Part shown: one piece after another, positions 1-7,323 of the stretch
Layout: every line of letters begins with the position of its first letter
Position numbering within the stretch: the stretch's first letter is position 1
Assembly (NCBI GenBank): GCA_934271715.1
Contig: CAKQRZ010000004.1
Span: forward strand, 84,755 to 148,754
Origin: an uncultured Alphaproteobacteria bacterium
GTDB lineage: Bacteria; Pseudomonadota; Alphaproteobacteria; RF32; CAG-239
Reading direction: 5' to 3'
Length of the DNA: 64,000 nt
Position numbers and translations under genes: made by a program
Notes under the pieces: model-generated
The model's input: only the letters and a program-made list of their open reading frames with translations
Databases searched by the model: none
Told to the model about the DNA's origin: nothing

Positions 1-105
1 ATCTTCTTCATAACGGTTTTCATATTCTACCTTGTTTGTCATTTCAAGTAATCCAAGATAAATGAATGTGCAAACCAAAATCGCTATAAAATAAGCAGCT
101 GCCAT
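1..105 (-). CDS. Partial small membrane protein (N-terminus only)
   Basis: The reverse strand opens with ATG at position 105 and stays open to the window edge, giving 35 residues that begin MAAAYFIAILVCTFIYLG. Residues 3-20 form one hydrophobic segment, followed by an acidic polar stretch ending in EED. This looks like a single-pass inner-membrane or secreted protein cut by the window boundary. There is no strong Shine-Dalgarno sequence just upstream. No family can be assigned from so little sequence. Confidence 0.45.
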   Translation of the reverse strand, partial: MAAAYFIAILVCTFIYLGLLEMTNKVEYENRYEED

Positions 106-230
106 AATTATTGAAAATTAAAAATAAATAATTGCTATAAGTATAATAAAACATCAGGATATTGTCAATTTATCTATTTTGCAGTTTTATGTAATATTTC
201 TATTTTGGAATAACATTTATCTATTTAAAA

Positions 231-257
231 CAAAAAAAAGCGCCTTAAAAGGCGCTT
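231..257 (-). terminator. Intrinsic terminator of the restriction-modification operon
   Basis: A GC-rich hairpin (AAGCGCCTT / AAGGCGCTT, 238-257) is followed on the minus strand by a run of U (the A-tract at 232-239). It lies about 80 bases past the end of the restriction endonuclease gene. Confidence 0.75.
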
Positions 258-337
258 ATCATAAATGGTGTGCGATACTGTGCGCGTATCGGACTAAAAA
301 TTATGAAGATTATATGCAATTGGGATATATTTTTGTG

Positions 338-1192
338 CTATACACATAAATCTAAAGGTAAATCGGATATATCTTTTAATCTTTTTCCCTGTATTAAAAC
401 ATTTAACATTTCTAAAGCATCTTCTGCATGTGTCTTTCTTACCGATTCAATTAATTCATACAGCGCAAAATGATATACACAATCGATATCTCCTGTACCT
501 AAAGCCAAAGATGATAATCTAGAAGGAAGTGGTTCTCCTGTTACTACAACAATATGAGGAAGATGACCTTTTCTATTTCTAATTAGGTTTAATGCTTCTG
601 TTCGACTATTCTGTGCTCTATCTGTTCGTATAGTCCACTTTGCTGATATTGAGGCATGTAAAATAGGCTTTCCTCCATTACTTTTTCTTAAATCTGCAGA
701 TTTTGCCAAATTATTATTAATAATTGGTTGTGGAGAATTAATCTCATCATCATTATATAATTCTCTATAAACGATAACGTCAGGTGAAACCATATAATCA
801 TTTCCAAGAGCTGCTGCTAATTGAGAATTTGTTTTTGTTAGTTCATTTAAATAACATAAATGTTCATACTGCGCAAAATCAGATGTCTTTAATTTATTAT
901 TATTTCCAAGTTTGATAATTTTCCACTTTCCAGGACGAATATGTTGTAAATAAGGAAAAGTATTTTGCAAAAATGTCATATTACACTCTTCAAATTTCTT
1001 CCCAGAAGTTTGTCCAAGTGCTTTTTCCTGAACAGAAGCTAATAGTATATCAGTTATTCCTTTTGCGATGGATATTGATATTTTACTACTACGGTCTGCA
1101 TTTGAAGGAATATTGTCTTTATCAATTGTTAATATACTATCTAACAAATCTTTATGATACTGTTTTCGTGCTTGCGCAATCAAGAAATCCAT
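338..1192 (-). CDS. Type II restriction endonuclease, NgoMIV family (G^CCGGC)
   Basis: A 284-residue protein that by memory matches NgoMIV almost along its whole length, including the C-terminal KRLKDISDLPLDL. The catalytic set is visible: E68 in the GKKFEE segment, the P137-D138 pair, S183-A-K185, and E199. The R189-x-D191-R192 triplet corresponds to the RSDR recognition motif of NgoMIV, which reads GCC half-sites. NgoMIV is a tetrameric enzyme that needs two GCCGGC sites. The start overlaps the end of the methyltransferase gene by 41 bases, so the two are co-transcribed, methylase first. Base composition is clearly more AT-rich than the housekeeping genes to the right, suggesting transfer. 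Specificity is inferred from the motif, not proven. Confidence 0.93.
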   Translation of the reverse strand: MDFLIAQARKQYHKDLLDSILTIDKDNIPSNADRSSKISISIAKGITDILLASVQEKALGQTSGKKFEECNMTFLQNTFPYLQHIRPGKWKIIKLGNNNKLKTSDFAQYEHLCYLNELTKTNSQLAAALGNDYMVSPDVIVYRELYNDDEINSPQPIINNNLAKSADLRKSNGGKPILHASISAKWTIRTDRAQNSRTEALNLIRNRKGHLPHIVVVTGEPLPSRLSSLALGTGDIDCVYHFALYELIESVRKTHAEDALEMLNVLIQGKRLKDISDLPLDLCV

Positions 1193-2114
1193 CTTCTATA
1201 CACTCCCTTATTTTTAATCCAACAGCTTTGGCAACAGGTGGAGGAAAAGCATTTCCTATCATTCTACATGCTTTTGTTTTTTTGTTGCCAAAGTTCCACA
1301 TATCTGGAAATCCTTGTATTCTTGCTAACATTCTCGTAGTTAGTCTAGGTTTTCCTATAAATTCTTTATCTGGTGCATCATTAGCAATTCCTGAGCCATC
1401 AATGCCTAATTCTGCCCAAGCATTTTTTGCTCTTGAAGGACCTAAATCCGGCCCCCCATGTTTCTTTGAACCACCGACTAGTGTTGGAGCTATATTATTA
1501 CTAAATTTTTCTGCAACATAATCATTTTTCCAACCATTAGCATATAACAAATCTAAAATAGTATCTTTTAAAAATACCTTTTTATTATTAGGAGTTGGAT
1601 AGATAAATGTTGTTTTTATATCAGCTCTTATACCGATAATAAGTACTCTTGGACGTAATTGAGGAACTCCGTAATCTGACGATTGAAGCAATTTTATTTG
1701 AACATTATAACCTAGATTTGTTATTTTTTTTAGAATATTTTTTCTATATTCATCAAAAATTGGATCTAAGAAACCCCGCACATTTTCTAACATTACTGCT
1801 TTGGGTTTAATTTCTTCAATTAATCTTATTGCCTCTGGAAATAAATCTCGTTCATCATCTTTTCCTAGCTGTTTTCCTGCTTTTGAAAAAGGTGGACAAG
1901 GTACACCACCAGCAAGTAAATCTACATTGGAATAATTCTTTCCGCTAAAATATTTTAAATCCTTACATATGATAGGCCAAAAAGGACGATTTTTGCGTAA
2001 AATATCACAATAATCTTTTTCTATTTCAATCAGAGCTATATGCTTAAAACCAGCCATTTCCAGCCCTAGAGCCTGCCCACCAGCACCTGCACAAATTTCA
2101 ATACATTCAAGCAT
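1152..2114 (-). CDS. DNA (cytosine-5) methyltransferase, partner of the NgoMIV-like endonuclease
   Basis: A 320-residue C5-cytosine methyltransferase. Motif I (EICAGAGGQALGLEMAGF, residues 6-23) binds S-adenosylmethionine. Motif IV, GGVPCPPFS, carries the catalytic cysteine. ENVRG (motif VI) and QLRPR (motif VIII) follow, and the C-terminus has the motif IX/X region RMLARIQGFPD...MIGNAFPPPVA. It should methylate the site cut by the downstream endonuclease, presumably GCCGGC. Being upstream in the operon favours methylation before cleavage activity appears. The upstream region (2115-2260) is very AT-rich. The gene shares the foreign-looking base composition of its partner. Confidence 0.93.
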   Translation of the reverse strand: MLECIEICAGAGGQALGLEMAGFKHIALIEIEKDYCDILRKNRPFWPIICKDLKYFSGKNYSNVDLLAGGVPCPPFSKAGKQLGKDDERDLFPEAIRLIEEIKPKAVMLENVRGFLDPIFDEYRKNILKKITNLGYNVQIKLLQSSDYGVPQLRPRVLIIGIRADIKTTFIYPTPNNKKVFLKDTILDLLYANGWKNDYVAEKFSNNIAPTLVGGSKKHGGPDLGPSRAKNAWAELGIDGSGIANDAPDKEFIGKPRLTTRMLARIQGFPDMWNFGNKKTKACRMIGNAFPPPVAKAVGLKIRECIEDGFLDCASTKTVS

Positions 2115-2264
2115 CTGTCCACCTATTCAAATATCTAAAAATACTGTAAAATATTTTTTACATAAATACAATAAAACAGTTATTTTTTTTATGCAACTTT
2201 TTTAAAATGTACAATAATTTATGAAGAAATTTCATTTTGTATCTGATTTTATGGAGTAAATTCA

Positions 2265-2298
2265 CCAAAAATAAAAGACACCCTTTCGAGTGCCTTTT
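2265..2298 (-). terminator. Terminator downstream of tRNA-Thr
   Basis: An 11-bp stem (2273-2283 with 2288-2298, two G-U pairs) closed by a GAAA tetraloop on the minus strand is followed by a U-rich stretch. It starts 7 bases past the CCA end of the tRNA. Confidence 0.7.
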
Positions 2299-2304
2299 AG
2301 GAAA

Positions 2305-2379
2305 TGGTGCCATTAGCAAGAATCGGACTTGCGACCCCGTCATTACCAATGACGTGCTCTACCACTGAGCTATAATGGC
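2305..2379 (-). tRNA. tRNA-Thr (anticodon GGU)
   Basis: The minus strand folds as a full cloverleaf: acceptor GCCATTA/TAATGGC, a D-arm with AGCTCAGTGGTAGAGC, anticodon stem CGTCA/TGACG with loop TTGGTAA (anticodon GGT), a T-arm with GTTCGA-like GTCCGATTC, discriminator A and an encoded CCA. Size and identity elements fit threonine tRNA. The restriction-modification genes lie directly downstream of its 3' end. Confidence 0.95.
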
Positions 2380-2538
2380 GTGACTAAACTAAAAACATAA
2401 TATTTAACAGATGACGGGGTCTGCTCCCCCGCTTGTCGGTCTAGGCTCGCCGCGGTCGTTTTACTTTCCTTGCTTGCCAAGCCCTTACAAGGCGTTACAG
2501 ACAAAAATAACAAAAAATTGTTATTTTTGCTTAGCCGC
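2380..2538. other. Spacer between intact and half tRNA-Thr, with a perfect inverted repeat
   Basis: A non-coding 159-base segment. It contains a GC-rich part (about 2412-2455), unlike the AT-rich flanks, and a perfect 12-bp inverted repeat with a 4-base loop (CAAAAATAACAA at 2502-2513, its complement at 2518-2529). With the 36-base direct repeats on both sides it looks like the scar or remnant of an inserted element rather than ordinary spacer. No ORF is supported. The rest of the gene-free stretch (2115-2264 and 2575-2753) shows only AT-rich spacer. Confidence 0.5.
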
Positions 2539-2574
2539 TACCAATGACGTGCTCTACCACTGAGCTATAATGGC
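2539..2574 (-). pseudogene. tRNA-Thr 5' half (duplicate fragment)
   Basis: These 36 bases are identical to 2344-2379, the 5' half of tRNA-Thr from the acceptor through the D-arm into the anticodon loop. The identity stops in the anticodon loop, and no matching 3' half follows. It cannot form a tRNA. It is either an attachment-site remnant left by integration within the anticodon arm or the result of a local duplication. Confidence 0.85.
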
Positions 2575-2753
2575 AACGGCAGAAACTCATCAACTGAAAT
2601 ATCCCAGCAACAAATTTCATATAACAACATACAGATAAGATTTTAAAAATCAATGTATTTTTTTATAAAAGTGCAAAATTTATGCAAAATTTTTACTATT
2701 TGTCTGTTATGTTATGCTGTGATTATTGTAAAAATAAATAGTTAGAGGGAAAA

Positions 2754-4862
2754 ATGAGCGCTAAAAATCCTGAAAAAAAAATAAAAAAATCAGATAAAAC
2801 AGAGAATTTTGATTTGCCGGAACAGCCGGAAAGCTGGTTTTCCAACGGCTTACATCGCTTTATGATTGTTTTTAGCGTGATGTGGTTTGGTATTGTGGCC
2901 ATATATATTACCAAATTTTTCGGCTGGGATAATCTTTTTTCTATGATGCCGAATGAATTTAGCGGTTTTATCGCCGGAATCTCTTTGCCTTTGGCAATTG
3001 TTTGGGTGGTTATGGCGTATATTGACCGCGGCAATAGTTTTCGCAACGAGACGCAGATGCTGCGCGATTCGCTGAATCGGGTTATTTTTCCGGATTCTAA
3101 CGGCAACGCCGCAACAAAAATGATTGCCGATGCCATAAAAGCTCAGGTTTCCGAATTAAAAGAGACAACACGCGATGTCTGCGCTCAGGCCGATGTAATT
3201 AAGCGTGATTTAAGCGACCGCATCGCCGAGATGAAATCTCTTGCCGGAGAGTTGGATACTTATTCTTCGCAAACAATGCAGGAATTAAATTCTGAAATAA
3301 AAAAACTTGTTGAAAATTTTACATTCGTGGCTGAAAAAGCCGCTTCAACTACAGCAGATTTTCGTGTGAATACCATGCAGATACGCGAGGACAGCGAACA
3401 GCTTTCTAATATTATGAAACCAATGGTAAATGAGATGGTTACCGCGGCTGAAAATATAAAAGAAGTAGTAAATGTAAACAATGAAAATATAGAAAAAGCT
3501 CAGGCTCAGCTTAATAATTATTCTGAATCCAGTCAGCTGGCAATTGGCAGAATTATTGAATCTTGGGCGGAAAAAGGCGAAAATTTAGAAAAAACTTTTT
3601 TGCGTACGGCAGAAAACTGTGAAGAACTGTTTCATCGTTTGGATTCCGGAATTTCGCATATAGAAAACAGTATTAACGAACAGAAAACCGTGGTCGAGCA
3701 ACAGTCGGCTATTTTGGATAAAAATTCCGGTTATTTAGATAAAAAACTCGGCGAATACGGCAAACTAATCAGTCTTGAAGTAGAGGCTATGATTGAACGT
3801 TCTAATACTTTAGAGCAAAATATTCAGGCTCAGATGAAAAATATAAAAGAAGCTTCACGGCAAACTGAAGAAATTTTTGGACGTTTGGGGACGGATATTT
3901 CTGATAAGCGTCAGCTTTTGGAAACAGAAGGCAGCCGCATGGTTAATAATATTCATTTAACAGTCGGAAATTTGGGAGAAGAAGTGGCGCGTTTGCAAGA
4001 TTTTTATAAAAACACCCAGGATAAAAACAGCGAATTAGGCAAAGTATTTTCATCTATAGCTCAAACCTTAAAAGAAATGGAAGATGGTTTGCTGGCGAGC
4101 GTCAATAACTTCAGCAGCAAAGCTGGAGGCGTTGTAGATAAATTCAATGATGTAAACACTCTTGTTTCGGGAAATATCGGCAAATTGTCTGAGACCGCGG
4201 ATAATATTGCCAATCAGAGCAAGGCTAATGCCGGACTGCTGATAGAACAGGATGAATATGTAAATAAATCCTTAGCCAGCCTGAAGCAAATCAGTTCTCA
4301 AATTGCCGCTCTTAATAAGGATATGTCGTCTACAGCCGGTAATGTCGGCAAAACCTTGTCAGCATATGAAAATAAGATGTCGGCTTTCAGCAAGGTTATG
4401 GGCGAACATCTGACAGATTTAAATGAAAATTATGATAAAACTCAAAAACAATATGATGAATTTAATCAAAAATTTAAGGTTGCCAGCATAGATTCGTTTA
4501 TGAAAAATTCTGCTGATATTATAAGTGAATTAGAAACAATATCCATAGACATCAACAGCATCTTTAATAAAAGCGGTGACGATGAAGTTTTATGGAAAAA
4601 ATATTATGAAGGCGACCATAGTGTTTTTGTGCGCTATCTTTCAAAAAATATGACTAAAAAAGAAATTATCGCCGTGCGTGAAGATTATGAAAAAAAGCCT
4701 GATTTCCGCGTGGTTGTCGATAAATATCTGGATGATTTTAATAGTTTGATTGAGGCGGCTCGCAGCAACAACCGTGCCGGTACATTGCTGGCTCTGATTT
4801 CCGGTTCGGATATAGGCAAAGTTTATTATATTTTATCTCGCGCGTTGGGAAAGGTTAATTGA
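2754..4862 (+). CDS. Large membrane-anchored coiled-coil protein, function unknown
   Basis: A 702-residue protein with a lysine-rich cytoplasmic N-terminus, two membrane helices (about 36-55 and 71-90), and about 600 residues of heptad-like helix rich in E, K, Q, S and N with repeated short blocks such as SELKE and NSINEQK. The start follows a good AGAGGG ribosome site. Topology (two N-terminal helices plus a very long cytoplasmic coiled coil) resembles alphaproteobacterial polarity or scaffold proteins such as TipN, but I see no sequence motif that proves it. The gene is directly followed by dusB (3 bases between stop and start), so they may be co-transcribed. Methyl-accepting signalling features are not evident. 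Confidence 0.85.
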   Translation: MSAKNPEKKIKKSDKTENFDLPEQPESWFSNGLHRFMIVFSVMWFGIVAIYITKFFGWDNLFSMMPNEFSGFIAGISLPLAIVWVVMAYIDRGNSFRNETQMLRDSLNRVIFPDSNGNAATKMIADAIKAQVSELKETTRDVCAQADVIKRDLSDRIAEMKSLAGELDTYSSQTMQELNSEIKKLVENFTFVAEKAASTTADFRVNTMQIREDSEQLSNIMKPMVNEMVTAAENIKEVVNVNNENIEKAQAQLNNYSESSQLAIGRIIESWAEKGENLEKTFLRTAENCEELFHRLDSGISHIENSINEQKTVVEQQSAILDKNSGYLDKKLGEYGKLISLEVEAMIERSNTLEQNIQAQMKNIKEASRQTEEIFGRLGTDISDKRQLLETEGSRMVNNIHLTVGNLGEEVARLQDFYKNTQDKNSELGKVFSSIAQTLKEMEDGLLASVNNFSSKAGGVVDKFNDVNTLVSGNIGKLSETADNIANQSKANAGLLIEQDEYVNKSLASLKQISSQIAALNKDMSSTAGNVGKTLSAYENKMSAFSKVMGEHLTDLNENYDKTQKQYDEFNQKFKVASIDSFMKNSADIISELETISIDINSIFNKSGDDEVLWKKYYEGDHSVFVRYLSKNMTKKEIIAVREDYEKKPDFRVVVDKYLDDFNSLIEAARSNNRAGTLLALISGSDIGKVYYILSRALGKVN

Positions 4863-4865
4863 CAG

Positions 4866-5828
4866 ATGATTTTTAGCGGATTTGACAGTCCGGTGTTTTT
4901 AGCGCCGATGGCGGGGGTTACCGATAGACCTTTTCGGCAGGTTTTAGCCGGCTGCGGCAGAGGAAATATGTATGCGGAGATGGCTGCTGTCAATGCTCTG
5001 CAGCGTAAAAATCCGAAAAGTTGGCAAATTGCCGATGTGCGCTCAGAAAATTATCCGGTAGTTGTGCAGTTGGTGGGAAATGATGCGGCGTTGTTTTCCG
5101 AGGCGGCAAAGCTTGTGGCGGATTTAGGCGCTCGTTCTTTGGATATTAACATGGGGTGTCCGGTTAAAAAAATTGTCAATAACGAGTCTGGTTCGGCACT
5201 AATGAAAGATATGCCTCGCGCTGCTAAAATTATTGAGGCTGTGGTAAAAGCCACTCCGCTAAGAGTAAGTGTAAAATTTCGCAAAGGTTGGGATAACGAG
5301 CATATAAATGCCGTTCCGTTTGCCAAAATGTGCGAAGAAAGCGGTGCTTCGTATATCACAGTTCACGGACGTACGCGGGCGCAGGGTTACAGCGGCGAGG
5401 CTGATTGGAATATCATTAAGGCTGTGAAAGAAAGCGTTAAAATACCTGTTATAGGCAATGGTGATATAGATTCGCCGCAAAAGGCAAAACAGCGTATGGC
5501 TGAAAGCGGTGTAGACGGTGTGATGATTGGACGTGCCGTGTTGGGTAATCCGTGGCTCTTAAATCAAACGCATGAATATTTACAGAACAATATTTTGCCG
5601 TCCGAACCTACGATATTGCAAATAAAAGAAATGTTGCTTAATCATTTGCGTTTATTGGCGGAATATTATGGAGAAAAATCCGGAATCGCCATATCTCGCA
5701 AACATGTAGGTTGGTATGTCCGTAGTTTGTATGAAGCTAAAAAGTTTCGTGAGCAATATACAAAAATTGCAGATTTTACAACGGCGGAAAAGCTTATAAA
5801 TGATTATTTTTCAGGGTTAGAAGCATGA
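4866..5828 (+). CDS. dusB: tRNA-dihydrouridine synthase (DusB/NifR3 family)
   Basis: A 320-residue flavoenzyme that reduces uridines in the tRNA D-loop using NADPH and FMN. The FMN-binding opening APMAGVTDRPFR is at residues 13-24. The catalytic cysteine lies in NMGCPVKK, and the phosphate-binding GNGDI and GVMIGRAVLGNPW motifs follow, then the C-terminal helical tRNA-binding domain. The start lies 3 bases after the upstream stop. The end overlaps trkA by 4 bases (ATGA), showing tight translational coupling. In many alphaproteobacteria nitrogen-regulation genes (ntrB/C/Y/X) sit between dusB and trkA. Here they are absent. Confidence 0.95.
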   Translation: MIFSGFDSPVFLAPMAGVTDRPFRQVLAGCGRGNMYAEMAAVNALQRKNPKSWQIADVRSENYPVVVQLVGNDAALFSEAAKLVADLGARSLDINMGCPVKKIVNNESGSALMKDMPRAAKIIEAVVKATPLRVSVKFRKGWDNEHINAVPFAKMCEESGASYITVHGRTRAQGYSGEADWNIIKAVKESVKIPVIGNGDIDSPQKAKQRMAESGVDGVMIGRAVLGNPWLLNQTHEYLQNNILPSEPTILQIKEMLLNHLRLLAEYYGEKSGIAISRKHVGWYVRSLYEAKKFREQYTKIADFTTAEKLINDYFSGLEA

Positions 5829-7192
5829 AGATTGTTATTGGCGGCGCATCGGGTGTCGGTAAAAGTTTTGTTGGGTATTTGAGTTTAGGCAATAACGATA
5901 TTGTGGTTGTGGATGAAGATGCCGCAAAATTGGATGATATCGCTAAAGAATATGATATTCAGCCAGTTACCGGTTCAATATCAAATCCTGATATCCAAGA
6001 AGCTGTCGGGATGAAAAAAGCTGATATGATGATTGCTGTAACCGAAAGCGATGAGGTTAATCTGGTGGCGTGCCAAGTGGCATATACCTTGTTTGGCGTG
6101 CCGCGAAAAATAGCTCGTGTGGATTCGCAGTATTTTCTTAATCCGTTGTGGAATAAGCTTTATAATGAAAAGAGCCTGCCGGTTGATTTAGTGATTACTC
6201 CGGATATTGAAATTGCTTCGTTCTTGGTTGGTTTGTTTAAGCTGCCCGGAAGTATGGCTGTTTATCCGTTTTTAAATAAGGAATTAAATATTTTTAATTT
6301 CCGCCAAAAAGACACGGATATACCTTTTATGAAATTTTCGCTTAATCACATAAACAGCAAATTAGCCGAATTATCGGCAGCGGTGGTGATGATTCTTCGT
6401 GGAAACCATCGTATTTTGGCTTATGAGGAAGACGTTTATTTGCAACGTAACGACATTATTTACATTGCATGCTCTCCTGAACGCAATATAGATGTAATGC
6501 GATTGTTTGGCGTAGACCATAATCCGTATGAAAAAGCTGTGATTTTCGGTGCAAATGCTATTTCTCGTTATTTAGCCGCACAGCTGGAAGATGATGAAAA
6601 TATCATAAGCTGTAGTATTGTCGAAAATGATATGCAAAAAGCCCATCGTTTGGCCGAAAAGTTGAATAAGGCCACGGTGATTGCCGGAGAAATGATGAGT
6701 GACCGTATTTTAGAAGACGCCGGCTTTGCAACTGCCGATGTCAGCGTGGCAGTTACCGAAAAAGATAAAGATAACCTCTTGATTTCTTTGCTGGCTTCCA
6801 AAAACAAGGATACTCAAGCTGTTTCGCTTATAAATTCGCGTGAGTATAATTTATTGGCAACAAATATCCGCAACAACACTATTATAGACTGTTCGGTTAT
6901 TACAGTTTCCGGCATATTGCAATATTTACGCCGCGCCCGTATAAACGAGGCATACGCGCTAGGGCGTGAAATGGGAGAACTTTGGGAAATTCGTTTGGGC
7001 GAAGACAGCAGTAATGTCGGGCAGACCATAAAAGAGCTTGGATTGCCGGAAAACAGCGCCGTTTTGGCAATAGCAAGCGGTGAAAATTTTATTTATAACC
7101 CTACAGATTATGAACTGAAAGAACAAGACAGGCTTATTGTGTATGTTTCGCCTGCGGATATCAGAAATGTTGAACAGGTGTTTTATCGTTAA
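5825..7192 (+). CDS. trkA: Trk potassium uptake regulator TrkA
   Basis: A 455-residue peripheral membrane protein that gates the TrkH/TrkG potassium channel in response to nucleotides. It has the family's two tandem halves, each an RCK-N Rossmann domain (beginning MKIVIGGASGVGKSF and near residue 238 AVIFGANAISRYLA) and an RCK-C lobe (ends DIIYIA and DRLIVYV). The first dinucleotide loop reads GGASGVGKS rather than the usual GAGQVG, a variation that may affect nucleotide choice. It overlaps dusB by 4 bases. No trkH lies in this window, so the channel subunit must be encoded elsewhere. Confidence 0.93.
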   Translation: MKIVIGGASGVGKSFVGYLSLGNNDIVVVDEDAAKLDDIAKEYDIQPVTGSISNPDIQEAVGMKKADMMIAVTESDEVNLVACQVAYTLFGVPRKIARVDSQYFLNPLWNKLYNEKSLPVDLVITPDIEIASFLVGLFKLPGSMAVYPFLNKELNIFNFRQKDTDIPFMKFSLNHINSKLAELSAAVVMILRGNHRILAYEEDVYLQRNDIIYIACSPERNIDVMRLFGVDHNPYEKAVIFGANAISRYLAAQLEDDENIISCSIVENDMQKAHRLAEKLNKATVIAGEMMSDRILEDAGFATADVSVAVTEKDKDNLLISLLASKNKDTQAVSLINSREYNLLATNIRNNTIIDCSVITVSGILQYLRRARINEAYALGREMGELWEIRLGEDSSNVGQTIKELGLPENSAVLAIASGENFIYNPTDYELKEQDRLIVYVSPADIRNVEQVFYR

Positions 7193-7219
7193 ATACTTCA
7201 AAATAAAGCTTAAAAACTC

Positions 7220-7247
7220 TTGAAATTTTAAAAAAATGCGCTATTGT
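7220..7247 (+). promoter_or_regulatory. Probable sigma-70 promoter of typA
   Basis: TTGAAA (7220-7225) and TATTGT (7242-7247) are separated by 16 bases. It lies just after the trkA stop and about 75 bases before typA. The -10 is preceded by TGCGC, as in other candidate promoters of this window. Confidence 0.5.
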
Positions 7248-7260
7248 TAGGCAACTTTAA

Positions 7261-7293
7261 GCACGTGTTACTTATGTTACACGTAGCTTTTTT
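7261..7293 (+). terminator. Hairpin with U-run in the trkA-typA gap (terminator or attenuator)
   Basis: ACGTGT (7263-7268) pairs with ACACGT (7279-7284), extended by GC/GC with one bulge, followed by six T (7288-7293). It can end trkA transcripts. It lies downstream of the putative typA promoter, so it might also attenuate typA. Confidence 0.5.
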
Positions 7294-7323
7294 GTGGAGA
7301 TTTTATAAAAGGAAAATTTAATA

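Noticed and set aside
2158..2349. Reverse-strand ORF of 63 codons through the tRNA-Thr region
   Set aside because: It reads antisense-like through a tRNA and a terminator and has no ribosome site or recognisable protein features.
338..2574. Complete mobile element such as a prophage or IS
   Set aside because: No transposase, integrase or terminal inverted repeats are seen within the window. Only the half-tRNA and base composition hint at mobility.
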